Shown: positions 38,435-48,888, counted from the stretch's first letter. The stretch is 64,000 bases of DNA from an uncultured Paracoccaceae bacterium (GCA_905182165.1 CAJJAK010000006.1:62001-126000); one strand, 5' to 3'. The notes: generated from the sequence alone by a model not told the origin. A program made the numbers and translations.

Positions 38435-38755
38435 ATGTTAATTATTAAATGCCCTTATTGTGGAGTTGAGGCAGAAGAAACTGAGCTGACTGCAGGTGGT
38501 GAAGCTCATCTAAAAAGGTTTGGGCCAGGTTCATCTGATGATGAGTTTGAAAGTTACCTATTTATGCGCAAAAACGTAAAAGGGGTGAATTTTGAAAGAT
38601 GGCATCATACTTATGGCTGTGGAAAATGGTTTCATGCTGCGCGTTGCTCAATCACACTTGAGGTGTTTGGAACATATTTAGCTCAAACATTGGAGCCTCC
38701 AAAAGAGCTTCTTTCAATTATTATAAGAAAACGTCCTGAATGGGAGAGTTTTTAA
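38435..38755 (+). CDS. soxD: Sarcosine oxidase subunit delta (SoxD)
   Basis: This small zinc-binding subunit of the heterotetramer has 106 residues. The zinc ligands are in IKCPYCGVEAEETEL, the HHTYGCGKWFHAAR histidine/cysteine segment, and RCSITLEVFGTYLA. It lies 42 bases after soxB and its stop overlaps the soxA start (TAATG), so translation is coupled. The frame is intact. Confidence 0.95.
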   Translation: MLIIKCPYCGVEAEETELTAGGEAHLKRFGPGSSDDEFESYLFMRKNVKGVNFERWHHTYGCGKWFHAARCSITLEVFGTYLAQTLEPPKELLSIIIRKRPEWESF

Positions 38756-41700
38756 TGAGCACACGACTTGAAACTGGTGGTAATCTTTTGGATAGAAATT
38801 TATCCCAAGAATTTACGTTTAATGGTAAGAGGCTAAAGGGCTTTAAAGGTGATACCCTAGCATCAGCTCTACTCGCTAATGGTGTTCCTTGTTGGGCGTT
38901 CCTTTAAATATCATAGGCCACGTGGGATTGTAGCGGCAGGTCCAGAAGAGCCAAATGCATTATTTGAAACTGGGTCTGGATCAACTTTTGAACCTAACCA
39001 AAGGGCTACCACAACAAAATTATTTGATGGTTTACAGGTTAAAAGTCAAAATCACTGGCCTACTTTGGAATTTGATATTGGTGTCATAAACTCTGGACTT
39101 TCTCGGTTTTTACCCGCGGGATTCTATTATAAAACATTTATTCATCCAAGGTTTGCTTGGAAGCATATTTTTGAACCAATTATTAGACGAGCTGCTGGAC
39201 TTGGTTCTGCCCCAACTGAAAAAGATCCTGATTCTTATGAATATTTTTATGCTCATGTTGATTTATTGATTATAGGTGGTGGCATAGCTGGTATTACTGC
39301 AGCTAGGGCAGCAATGAAAAGTGGTTTAAAAATTCTAATGATCGAGCAAAATGATTATTGGGGAGGAAGAGCATCTATAGATAATGTTGATATCGACGAT
39401 GGACTATCAGCAGATTGGATAGATGAGCAAATAAATAAGCTTTCAAAAGTAGAAAATGTTAAATTGAGATTAAACACTATGGGTGCAGGTGTATATGATC
39501 ATGGATATGTTTTGTTGCATGAAAATCTAATGGATGGTTCCAAGGAAGAGGGTGGCCTTCGGCAAAGATTATGGAGAGTACGTGCTAAACATATTATTAC
39601 TGCTACGGGAGCTATCGAACGGCCATTGTCTTTTGCTGGGAACGATCTCCCAGGAGTAATGTTGGCTGCTTCTGTTAGGGATTATGCGGTAAATTTTGGT
39701 GTTTCTTGTGGTGATAAGACTATTATCGTTACAAATAATGATGACGCTTATAGGACGGCGATAGTTATGAAAAATGTGGGATTAGAAGTTCCCTGTATAA
39801 TTGACGCTAGATCCTCTGTAACAGGAGATCTGCCGGCTCAGGCTCGCAAATTGGGTATCAGAATAGAAACAGGTAAAGGTATATCAACAGTTAAAGGTTC
39901 AAAAAAAGTTGAAAGTATTACTATATGTTCTCAGGCAGGTGGAGGAGAAGTCTTAGAAGAAATTAGCTGTGATTGTGTTGCAATGTCAGGAGGTTGGTCT
40001 CCAGTGGTACATCTGTGGTCGCATTGTGGAGGAAAACTCAATTGGGATGACTATGACTGTATGTTTAAGCCCGATGATACTAGACCCCCTCTTGGCGCAA
40101 ATGGTGAACAATTTGTAACAGTTGCTGGAACTGCCAATGGACATTTATTAATTGATGAAGTTCTTTTGAACGCTCATGACGCCAGTATAGCAATTGTGAA
40201 AAAAATTACTGGCAAGTTACCTAAAATAAAATGCCCTAAATCTATTGCAATAAAAGAAGATCAACTAGTTCCAGTTTGGTTTATGCCACAAGGAGCAAGT
40301 CAAAAGTTAAAAATGAAAACTTGGTTAGATTTTCAAAATGATGTGAAGGTCACAGATGTAGAGCTTTCTGCACAGGAAGGTTTCGAAAGTGTTGAGCATA
40401 CAAAAAGATATACGACTTTGGGTATGGCTACAGATCAAGGAAAATTATCAAATATTAATGGATTAGCTGTTTTGTCAAATAGCCTTAATCTGCCAATACC
40501 CGACGTGGGTACAACAACTTTCCGTCCTCCTTATCATCCAATATCTTTGGGTTCGATTGGTGGTGATGCGCGTGGAAATTTATTTAAACCCATTAGAAAA
40601 ACATCCATTCACAAATGGATAAATGACAATGGAGCAATATGGGAGCCAGTCGCTGATTGGCGGAGACCGTATTGTTTTATACGTGGAAATGAAAATATTA
40701 AAGAAGCAGTTGAGCGTGAAATTTTAAACACAAGAAATAATTGTGGGATATTAGATGCCTCAACACTTGGAAAAATTCTTGTCAAAGGTCCAGATGCTGG
40801 AAATTTTTTAGATATGATTTATACAAATATGATGTCTAATTTAAAAGTGGGAAAATGCCGGTACGGCTTGATGTGTAGCGAAAATGGGTTTTTATCAGAT
40901 GATGGTGTTGTGGTAAGATTGTCGGAAGATTCTTACCTATGTCACACTACCTCAGGGGGATCAGATAGAATACATGCTCATATGGAAGAATGGTTACAAA
41001 CCGAATGGTGGGATTGGAAAGTTTATACTTTGAATTTGACCGAACAGTATTCACAAATTGCTATTGTTGGTCCCAAAGCGCGTCAAGTGATTGCAAAGAT
41101 GGGAGTTGAGGGCATTGATATTAGCCCAGAAGGATTGCCATTCATGTCATTTTCAGAAGGAAAAATTGCTGGAGTAAATGCTAGAATTTTTAGAATTTCT
41201 TTTTCTGGAGAGCTTTCTTATGAAATTGCAGTGCCCGCAAGGATGGCTCAAGAGTTTTGGAATTCTGCTTTAAGCGCTGGTGATGAGCATAATATTATGC
41301 CCTATGGTACAGAAGCTTTGCATGTGATGCGTGCCGAAAAAGGTTTTATTATGATTGGTGATGAAACTGACGGAACTGTCATCCCACAAGATCTTGGACT
41401 TGATTGGGCAATTTCTAAAAAGAAAGAAGACTTCATCGGTAAAAGGGCACAATTGAGAGACTTTTTACAGTCGGATGAGAGATGGAAATTAGTTGGCCTT
41501 AAAACAATTGACCCAACTGTTATTTTACCTGACGGAAGTTATGCTGTTGACGATGATTTAAACAAATATGGTCACAAGAACATGATTGGCCGAGTAACTT
41601 CGAGTTACTATTCTCCAACCCTTGAGAGATCAATCGCATTTGCTCTTGTTCATAAAGGTCCAGAAAGAATGGAAGAAGTTTTAAATTTTCCAAATTTGGA

Positions 41701-41773
41701 TGGAACAGTAACAAAAGCTGTCATTTGTGATCCAGTATTTTATGATAAAGAAGGAAAAAGTCAAAATGCCTGA
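38755..41773 (+). CDS. soxA: Sarcosine oxidase subunit alpha (SoxA, frame broken near the start)
   Basis: This large NAD-binding and folate-binding subunit has about 1005 residues. The N-terminal part (RLETGGNLLDRNLSQEFTF, then DTLASALLANGV) begins at ATG 38755. A shift near 38885 leads to VGRSFKYHRPRGIVAAGPEE. A dinucleotide fold follows (LLIIGGGIAGITAARAA near residue 175), then the central domain, and a C-terminal aminomethyltransferase-like domain (from about residue 610, with FLDMIYTNMMSNLKVGKCRY and EKGFIMIGDETDGTVIP) that binds tetrahydrofolate. The soxB-soxD-soxA-soxG order is the standard operon. Confidence 0.94.
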
Positions 41774-42325
41774 CTTCAAAAATAATTTTGATGAATTAAG
41801 TTTATTTACCATACTATAATTATACCTATTTTCTTGGGCATGATATCGCTTAAGGGTGATCTTGCGGACAAATCTTTTAAAAAAATAATATCAAAGTATT
41901 TGAATCTTTCCTTGCCCAATGCTAGAAATGTATCAACTTCAAATAATATCTCTATTATTTGGATGGCTCCAGACGAACTTTTAGTATTGGTGGATTATGG
42001 CCAGGTTGATCAGTATGTGAAATCTTTAGAGAAAAACTTAGATGGTCAGCATTATCTTCTGGCAAATGTATCTGACGCCAGAGTTATTTTTAATTTAAAA
42101 GGCAAAGGTGTTTGTGAGGTCCTCGCAAAAGGTACCCCAGCTGATATGTCAGTTTTTGAAGTCAATGACGTGCGCAGATCAAGAATTGGTCAACTTGCTG
42201 CGGCATTTTGGATGGTTAAAGATGATGAGATTAAACTTATTTGTTTTAGATCTGTTTCTGATTATATGTTTGATTGGTTAAAAGTGGCTTCAGCTCCAAA
42301 TAGTTTACCAGGATACTTCGAATAA
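41766..42325 (+). CDS. soxG: Sarcosine oxidase subunit gamma (SoxG, frame broken)
   Basis: This subunit, related to the aminomethyltransferase fold, helps form the folate and flavin environment at the alpha/beta interface. ATG 41766 overlaps the soxA stop and reads MPDFKNNFDELSLF. A shift near 41815 connects to MISLKGDLADKSFKKIISKY and IIWMAPDELLVLVDYGQVD. The C-terminal part contains RRSRIGQLAAAFW and FRSVSDYMFDWLK. The total is about 185 residues. It is the last gene of the sarcosine oxidase operon and is followed by a hairpin. Confidence 0.86.
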
Positions 42326-42356
42326 AATTTCAAAAGTTTTTTACTTTTTGAAATTT
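42325..42356 (+). terminator. Hairpin after the sarcosine oxidase operon
   Basis: AAATTTCAAAAG and CTTTTTGAAATTT pair over 12 bases with one bulged T around a short T-rich loop, starting at the soxG stop. The stem is AT-rich and no clear T tract follows, so termination strength is uncertain. Its position between soxG and the next gene makes an operon-end signal the likely role. Confidence 0.45.
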
Positions 42357-42390
42357 AAATTATTATAATTCTAATATTAAGGTTAAAAAA

Positions 42391-43577
42391 ATGATTAGTA
42401 CTAAACCATACACGACAGTCCGTCTCAGAAAGGCGAAATCATCTCCTCGACGAAAGGGTTATCCTTGGTATTATAGTGACGAAATAGCACTTGATAGACG
42501 AACAAAAAATATAAAACCTGGTGAAATTATTAAGATTGAAGATACTGAGCTAGGACCTATGGGCTTATTCTCTTTCAATCCAAACTCTAAAATAAGTGCG
42601 CGTCTTTTAGACTTGGACTGTGATGAAACAATAGATTTAGGATGGATAAAAAAACAATTAAAAGTGGCTTTAGAATTGCGAGAATTGTTGTTTGAAACAG
42701 CCTTTTTTAGTAATAACGCATGGTGAAGCAGATGGCCTACCTGGTGTCGTTATTGACCGTTTTGGTGATAGTGCAGTTTTCCAGCCCAATTCATTTTGGG
42801 CTGATTGTTATAAAGAAGAAATACTTGATAGCTTGGTTTCTCTGGGCATGAAAAATATTGTTTTAAATGGAATGAGCAGATCAAGAAAAATGGAAGGTTT
42901 AGATCAAATAACTGAGGTTGTTGTTGACTTTAAAGACGGAGAAAGTGCCTATGAATGGTGCGAAGTATTTTGCTGACATAGTAAATGGTCAAAAAACTGG
43001 TCTTTTTTATGATCAAAGAACCAATCATGAATTTGTTGCTAGATTGTCTAAAAATAAGAAAATCTTAGATGTATTTTCATATGTTGGATTAGTAGCAGCT
43101 GCATGCTTTGCAGAAATGGGGAATACTGTAACTTGTGTTGATATTGACACTGCTTTAGAGCTTGCTCAAAAAGGAGCGGAAGAGTCTGGAGTAAGCAAGC
43201 AATTTACTACAATAAAACTAGACGCTTTTGACGCAATGTCTGAAATGGGTAAATCAGGAGAAAAGTTTGATATAGTTGTTTGTGATCCTCCAGCATTTTC
43301 CCCAGCTAAACAGACATTAAATTCTGGTTTGAGGGCATATGAGCGAGTAGCTTTGTTATCTGCTAGGTTAGTTGGCCCCAGAGGATACTTAATTTTGTGT
43401 TCGTGTAGTCACGCTGTTGATCTGACTAAGTTTCGGAATGCTTGTTTGAGAGGAATAACCAGAGCAGGGCGTCAAGCTCAAATTATTCATAATGGCAGTG
43501 CTGGTCCTGATCATCCAGTAAGTGCACAATTAGTTGAAACTGGTTATTTAAAGGCTTTATTTTTTAGAATTATATAA
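42391..43577 (+). CDS. rlmI: RlmI-like 23S rRNA (cytosine-C5) methyltransferase (frame broken)
   Basis: This SAM-dependent methyltransferase of the RlmI/YccW family has about 395 residues. The N-terminal PUA domain starts TVRLRKAKSSPRRKGYPWYY. A shift near 42700 leads to THGEADGLPGVVIDRFGDSA, and another near 42930 to GAKYFADIVNGQKTGLFYDQ. Then come the SAM motif VLDVFSYVGLVAAACFAEMG in the form ILDVFSYVG, and the catalytic VVCDPPAFSP and LILCSCSHAVD, whose cysteine is the nucleophile. The stop overlaps the PIN gene start by one base. Confidence 0.87.
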
Positions 43578-44116
43578 TGATGTACGTACTTGATACATGT
43601 GTTCTTTTCCCGACAGTGGTTAGAAATATTTTGTTAAAACTAGCACTTTCTGGTAAGTTTAAACCAGTATGGTCAAAAAACATTATGGAAGAATGGATGT
43701 GGTCCAGTAAGAAAAATGGATTAATTAGTACAGAGTCAGCTAGAGTTGAAATAATACAAACAAAGCTGAGATTTCCAAATGCCATGTGGAATTTAGAGGA
43801 CACGAGCACTGAAGAGTATTGGTTGCCAGATATTGATGATATCCATGTCTTAGCTCTTGCCATTAAGTCAAAATCAAAAGGAATAATAACATTCAATAAA
43901 AAAGATTTTCCAAATACAGTTATAGGTAAATATAATTTATTTAGTGTGACACCAGATCAGTTTATTTTAGAAATTTTTAAAGAAAATTCAAATCTTTTTT
44001 CCAAAATTTGCCATTTTGAGTTGGATGAAATAAATAAAACATTTGAAAAACAATTAAGTATTAAAAGTTTATTGAAAAAAGCTCAACTTCCAAAGTTGGC
44101 AAAGGCAATTAGCTGA
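43577..44116 (+). CDS. PIN-domain ribonuclease-like protein
   Basis: This 179-residue protein starts with a PIN-domain core (MYVLDTCVLFPTVVRN, with the first acidic residue) and carries later acidic residues in IDDIHVLALAIKSKSKGIIT and FNKKDF, consistent with a metal-dependent nuclease. There is no antitoxin gene next to it, so it is not an obvious VapBC toxin module. It is translationally coupled to rlmI. A pairing of RlmI with this type of PIN protein may relate to RNA processing, but that is inference. It ends eight bases from the convergent M48 gene. Confidence 0.72.
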   Translation: MMYVLDTCVLFPTVVRNILLKLALSGKFKPVWSKNIMEEWMWSSKKNGLISTESARVEIIQTKLRFPNAMWNLEDTSTEEYWLPDIDDIHVLALAIKSKSKGIITFNKKDFPNTVIGKYNLFSVTPDQFILEIFKENSNLFSKICHFELDEINKTFEKQLSIKSLLKKAQLPKLAKAIS

Positions 44117-44123
44117 GTCTCTA

Positions 44124-44788
44124 TTACTTTTGCCAAGCCTTTTCTAAGATCTCGATGGCATCTATCCTATTTTTTGTTTTTGGGTGGCTTAATAGAAGTG
44201 GTGAACTTGATAAATTATTAGCTTAATTAATAAATCTTTTTGCCCTTTAATTCCAATATCTGACTTAGTTAGTAACGCACTGGCGTAAGCATCGGCCTCA
44301 TATTCGTCTTTGCGTGATAATTTGGCTGCCAGTAAACTCGTTAGAAAATTTGCAACCAATGCTCCCACACCTGGTATGAACCTATTTAAGATCATCATTA
44401 AGGCTACTCTCATTGCATTTTGCCCAGAAAAATCAATCATCCGACGGCGAGTGTGTCCCAGTGCTACATGGCCTAATTCATGTGCTATTACACTGACTAA
44501 TTCAGAAGCTGTGACTTCCTTGTTATAATATTTTTTTAGAAACCCTCTTGTAATAAAAATACGTCCATCTGGTATAGCCAATCCATTAACTGCTTCAATT
44601 TCATAAATATTTACTTTAATTTCAGGTAAATCTAAAGATTTTGCCATTTTGTCTGTGAGTGCTTTAATGGGTTTATCAGCTAACAAAGTAGAGTTTTTAT
44701 CCAAATTTGATTTAGTACGCCAAACAGAAAACCGGTACATAATATAACCGTAAATTAATGCAAGTAATATAGGGGCAAATTTGATCAT
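44124..44788 (-). CDS. M48-family zinc metalloprotease (frame broken at the 3' end)
   Basis: This membrane-anchored M48 protease has about 220 residues. It begins with a hydrophobic helix (MIKFAPILLALIYGYIMY), has the zinc site VIAHELGHVALGH with HExxH, and the third ligand in RKDEYEADAYAS. A shift near 44215 gives the expected tail NLSSSPLLLSHPKTKNRIDA ending at 44124. I prefer ATG 44788 over one 28 codons earlier, because the intervening residues look non-homologous and overlap the P450 gene. M48 proteases of this size act in envelope protein quality control. Confidence 0.8.
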
Positions 44789-44826
44789 GATATGCTTATG
44801 AACCTTCAGATATGATTCAGCAAGAT

Positions 44827-45994
44827 TTAGTCCCAGATAACATTTACAGCCAATGGACCTCTGAATGCCCAACCTGTATATTCAATTGGGTATACTGGGT
44901 TTAATCTTAAGTTGGGCAGCATATCAAAAATAATTGGCAAAACAACCTCGGTGATTAATGCTTTTGATGCCCATGCTCCCGCACAAAAATGTGGTCCAGC
45001 CCCAAATGCAATGGAATCTTTGCAGTCCCTTGTTATGTTGAAATTTTCTGGGTCTGAAAAAATATTAGGATCTCGATTGGCTGCTCCAAACATAAGAAAT
45101 ACTCTATCATTAACCTCAAAATTAATATTTGAGTAAGAATATTCTTTTGCAACTCGTCTTGGGGACATACCAATAGGAGACATCCAACGAGCATATTCCT
45201 CAAATACCTGCATCCAAGAGCATTTTTTTTCGCGAACTAATTTAAGTTGTTTAGGATATTTTAATATTGTCGCAATAGCTCCTGAAATAGCATCTCTTGG
45301 TTCATTTTGACCACCTGAGATTGCTAGTTTTATATTGGCTCTAACCTGTGGCATGGATAACCCAGCTTTAATTTGAACCGCTAATAATGATAAGTCTTCA
45401 TCATTTAGTCGATTTTTCAATTTATCTGTTATATGCTGATCAATAGAATCGGTGCAATTATTACAATTGGCTGTTATTTTAGGATCTCCTTTGTAATTTG
45501 CACAGCCGTCAATCATCGCCTGGCTTACCTGATCCATTTCAGAGGCAGCCATTTGACGTAAACCAGTCATTGCCGACAAAGCAGCCCCAGATACCGGCAA
45601 CGCGAAGTCTTTTACCAAATCAAAGCTCTTATATTTTCTTAATTTATTGATAATTTTATCTGTTATAGTTTCAAATTCTGATTGCCAGACATTAACCACC
45701 GTGCGCGGGCTCAAACTTGGAAAAATCTGTTGCCGCTCTAAAGTATGCGCTGCGCCATCCTTACGCATCATATTCTCCCCCATCAGACGGGTCATTAGGC
45801 CTAATGGCTGGCGAGAAGATAATAAGTCGATCCGTTTTTCTTGCGTAAATACATCAATGCGCCGAGGTAAGCAATGTTGCGTCAAGTTCTGGAACATAAC
45901 TAATTGGCGCAATAAGTTGCATCTGTTTTAAGTAAGGATAAGGATCCTTAACAAAAGATGTTAAATTAATAGAAAAGTGAGGAGCGTTAGACAT
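44827..45994 (-). CDS. Cytochrome P450 (second; frame broken near the start)
   Basis: This P450 of about 388 residues belongs to a different branch from the first. ATG 45994 reads MSNAPHFSINLTSFVKDPYP, then YVPELDATLLTS. A shift near 45865 continues with RRIDVFTQEKRIDLLSSRQP. The I-helix segment is ISGGQNEPRDAIS, with the acid/alcohol pair replaced by an asparagine-glutamate stretch. The ExxR element is EYAR in FEEYARWMSP, and the haem loop is FGAGPHFCAGAWASK. No redox partner gene is adjacent. The substrate is unknown. Confidence 0.85.
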
Positions 45995-46072
45995 ATGATT
46001 ACTGTTGATTATTAAAAATTAAATTATCAACTATTTTTGCCATTTTTTTCATTATCCTTATGAGAAATAGAA

Positions 46073-47257
46073 TTACTTACTTAATTCTTTCATTCCACTT
46101 TCTATACCTTTTAGAGTCATTGGATACATGCGTTGTGAAAATAATTCTTGGATCATACCAACAGAGTGAGTGTATTGCCAATATTTTTCAGATAGTGGGT
46201 TGATCCATATGCTAGCAGGCCATTGATCAATTGCTCGATTTAACCAAACATCCCCAGCTTCAGGATTCCAATGTTCTGATGCACCACCAGGATAAGCGAC
46301 TTCATATGGCGACATCGAGGCATCTCCAACGAAAATGCATTTATAATCTGTTCCATATGTTCTTAAAATATCATAAGTAGACGTTTGGTCACTCCAACGT
46401 CTTTGATTGTCTTTCCACACGCCTTCATAAAGGCAATTGTGAAAATAAAAATATTCCATATGTTTGAATTCAGTTTTTGCTGCGGAGAAAAGCTCTTCAA
46501 CTATTTTTATATGAGGGTCCATCGATCCACCAACATCAAGGAACAGTAACACTTTAACTGCATTTCGTCTCTCAGGGCGCATTTGGACATCTAGGTAGCC
46601 GTTCTCAGCAGTTGATCTTATGGTTCCATTTAAGTCTAACTCTTCTGTGGCGCCATCTCTTGCCCACCGTCGAACTCTTTTTAATGCGACCTTTATATTT
46701 CTCGTTCCAAGTTCCACATTGTCATCTAAATTTTTGAAGTTTCGTTTATCCCAAACTTTTATTGCTTTTCCATGCTGGCCTTCTTTTTGTCCAATACGGA
46801 TACCTTCAGGATTATATCCATAAGCCCCAAATGGTGATGTCCCGGCTGTTCCAATCCACTTACTTCCACCTTGGTGCCGACCTTTTTGTTCTTCTAGCCG
46901 TTCTTTTAAAGTTTCCATTAATTTTTCAAATCCACCTAACGCTTCAATTTCAGCCATTTCTTCTTTTGATAAGTGTTTTTCGGCCATTTTGGTCAACCAG
47001 TCTGCAGGTAAATCTACTGCTTCAAGGACATCCTCTACAGAAATATTTTCCAAACCTTTAAAAGTAGATGAAAATACTTGATCAAATTTATCTAAATTTC
47101 TTTCGTCTTTAACCATTGATGTACGTGCAAGAAAATAAAAACCTTCAATATCATATAATACCATCCCAGTTTTAGTTGCTTCTAAAAAACTGAGATACTC
47201 CCTTAAGGATACTGGGATTTTTGCAGCTCTTAAATTTTCGAAAAAAGGAATAAACAT
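46073..47257 (-). CDS. VWA-domain protein of the CoxE/MoxR-partner type
   Basis: This 394-residue cytoplasmic protein has an N-terminal region (MFIPFFENLRAAKIPVSLRE) typical of VWA proteins that pair with MoxR ATPases, and a C-terminal von Willebrand A fold from about residue 215. The metal-ion-dependent adhesion site is partly altered: LLFLDVGGSMDPH has DxGGS where the consensus is DxSGS. I start at ATG 47257, because the earlier in-frame ATG lies in the upstream small gene. Together with the MoxR ATPase two genes upstream it probably acts in assembly or metal insertion of an enzyme complex not encoded here. Confidence 0.83.
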   Translation of the reverse strand: MFIPFFENLRAAKIPVSLREYLSFLEATKTGMVLYDIEGFYFLARTSMVKDERNLDKFDQVFSSTFKGLENISVEDVLEAVDLPADWLTKMAEKHLSKEEMAEIEALGGFEKLMETLKERLEEQKGRHQGGSKWIGTAGTSPFGAYGYNPEGIRIGQKEGQHGKAIKVWDKRNFKNLDDNVELGTRNIKVALKRVRRWARDGATEELDLNGTIRSTAENGYLDVQMRPERRNAVKVLLFLDVGGSMDPHIKIVEELFSAAKTEFKHMEYFYFHNCLYEGVWKDNQRRWSDQTSTYDILRTYGTDYKCIFVGDASMSPYEVAYPGGASEHWNPEAGDVWLNRAIDQWPASIWINPLSEKYWQYTHSVGMIQELFSQRMYPMTLKGIESGMKELSK

Positions 47258-47270
47258 TTTGATCCTCTGA

Positions 47271-47432
47271 TTACAGCCACTCGATTGCCAATGTTGTAAA
47301 AATTCCAATAATTGTGCCAATAATTAAATACACTATAGAGTATTGGAGTAAATCTGATCTATTTCCACCGTTTTTTCTAGCAGTGAAAGTGCCAACTAGT
47401 GCACCCACTATTGCAAATGTAATGATAAGCAA
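47271..47432 (-). CDS. 53-residue two-helix membrane protein between moxR-like and VWA genes
   Basis: A frame from TTG 47432 to TAA 47271 encodes two hydrophobic helices (LLIITFAIVGALVGTF and VYLIIGTIIGIFTTLAIEWL) joined by a polar loop TARKNGGNRSDLLQYS. No ATG is in frame, so TTG is the best start and may be slightly upstream. It lies within the moxR-VWA transcription unit with 13 and about 36 bases to its neighbours. I recall similar small ARKxGGN-containing membrane proteins at this locus in Rhodobacterales. Function is unknown. Confidence 0.6.
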   Translation of the reverse strand: MLIITFAIVGALVGTFTARKNGGNRSDLLQYSIVYLIIGTIIGIFTTLAIEWL

Positions 47433-47468
47433 TTTTTTGACCTTTAATTTAAATTGATATTCTAATTT

Positions 47469-48308
47469 CTAACGTTGTCCTCTAGCTAGAAATGCTAAGC
47501 GTTCGAACATATGCACATCTTGTTCATTTTTCAATAAAGCCCCATGCAATTTTGGAAGAGAATCCTTCCCGTCACGTTTTAGATCTTCTGGAGATAGGTC
47601 TTCAGCAAGAAGGAGCTTTAACCAATCTAAAACTTCGGATGTTGATGGTTTTTTCTTTAATCCAGGTGTTTCTCGTATTTCATAAAATTGAGATAATGCC
47701 TGTGTCACTAGTTGAGATTTTATTTTTGGAAAGTGAACGTCGATTATTTTGCGTAACACATCATCTTCGGGAAATCTAATGTAGTGAAAAAAACATCTTC
47801 GTAAAAAAGCATCAGGTAATTCTTTTTCATTGTTAGATGTTATTATAACTATTGGTCTATTTTTTGCCTTGATTATCTCATTAGTTTCATAGACATGAAA
47901 CTCCATTTTATCAATTTCTTGCAACAAGTCATTTGGAAATTCGATGTCAGCTTTGTCAATTTCGTCAATTAATAAAACCACTTTTTCTTTGGCTTCAAAT
48001 GCTTCCCAGAGTTTTCCTTTTTTTATATAATTTTTGACATCTTTTACACGCTCATCACCAAGCTGGCTATCACGCAATCTTGTAACTGCATCATATTCAT
48101 AAAGTCCTTGTTGGGCTTTAGTAGTTGATTTTATGTTCCACTCTATCATTCGGAGATTGAGTGACTGAGATATCTGTTTTGCTAGTTCTGTTTTACCAGT
48201 TCCAGGTTCACCCTTCACTAGTAAAGGTCTTTCTAGGGTGATCGAAGCATTCACTGCAATCGTCAAATCGTCGGTGGCCACATAGGCCTTAGTTCCAGAA
48301 AATTTCAT
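47469..48308 (-). CDS. MoxR-family AAA+ ATPase
   Basis: This AAA+ chaperone-like ATPase has 279 residues from ATG 48308 (MKFSGTKAYVATDDL). An in-frame ATG ten codons upstream is possible. Walker A is LLVKGEPGTGKTELAKQI, Walker B is VVLLIDEIDKAD, sensor 1 is PIVIITSNNEKELPDAFLRR. Members of the family work with VWA proteins to activate metalloenzymes or assemble complexes. Here the order is MoxR, small membrane protein, VWA. The gene is divergent from dksA across a gap of about 165 bases. Confidence 0.88.
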   Translation of the reverse strand: MKFSGTKAYVATDDLTIAVNASITLERPLLVKGEPGTGKTELAKQISQSLNLRMIEWNIKSTTKAQQGLYEYDAVTRLRDSQLGDERVKDVKNYIKKGKLWEAFEAKEKVVLLIDEIDKADIEFPNDLLQEIDKMEFHVYETNEIIKAKNRPIVIITSNNEKELPDAFLRRCFFHYIRFPEDDVLRKIIDVHFPKIKSQLVTQALSQFYEIRETPGLKKKPSTSEVLDWLKLLLAEDLSPEDLKRDGKDSLPKLHGALLKNEQDVHMFERLAFLARGQR

Positions 48309-48473
48309 TGTGTTTCCATATTTAGGGTGATTTATCATATAAGACCTTAGCAGACCAAAATAAACCTACAAGATATGGAATGACGTGGGGTGACAATGGG
48401 GCGCGATTAAGCTAAAGCTTCCGCGGCAATCTCAGTATTAGTGTGCTGTGATTCTTGATTGGGGAAATTGACG

Positions 48474-48888
48474 ATGTCAAAAAAAGGTTTAGCTAAAAAG
48501 TTATATACCATCAGAAGAAGAATCATTTATGAATGATAACCAACTAGAGTACTTTCGTAAAAAGCTGTTAGATTGGAAATCTGAGATTATGGATGGGACT
48601 CAAGATACAATAAAAGGAATGCGAAACGGAACTCGAAATATTCCTGATGCTGCAGATAGAGCTTCCGAGGAGACAGATAGGGCTTTAGAATTAAGGACAC
48701 GGGATCGTCAGAAAAAAATAGCTTTCACTAATGGTGCTTTAAGAAGAATTGATAATGGTGCATTTAAACTTGGAAGTTAATATGAACCTATTAGCCTGAA
48801 AAGATTAAGTGCACGTCCAATCGCGACTATGAGCTTGGAAGCTCAAGCAAAGCACGAAAGAAAAGAAAAGGTACATCGAGACGATTAA
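48474..48888 (+). CDS. dksA: DksA/TraR-family transcription factor (frame disturbed twice)
   Basis: DksA binds RNA polymerase and works with ppGpp. ATG 48474 has a GGGGA site. After an indel near 48500 the frame reads KSYIPSEEESFMNDNQLEYF and KLLDWKSEIMDGTQDTIKGM, then NIPDAADRASEETDRALELR. Between about 48764 and 48795 the sequence is scrambled and contains an in-frame TAA. The same frame then resumes with EPISLKRLSARPIATMSLEA and ends KVHRDD at 48888. Two compensating indels explain this. The scrambled part covers the zinc-finger segment (family form YCEVTGEP). About 138 residues. Confidence 0.86.

Noticed and set aside
43577..44116. VapC toxin of a toxin-antitoxin pair
   Set aside because: No antitoxin-like ORF lies upstream or downstream; the gene is coupled to rlmI and longer than typical VapC.
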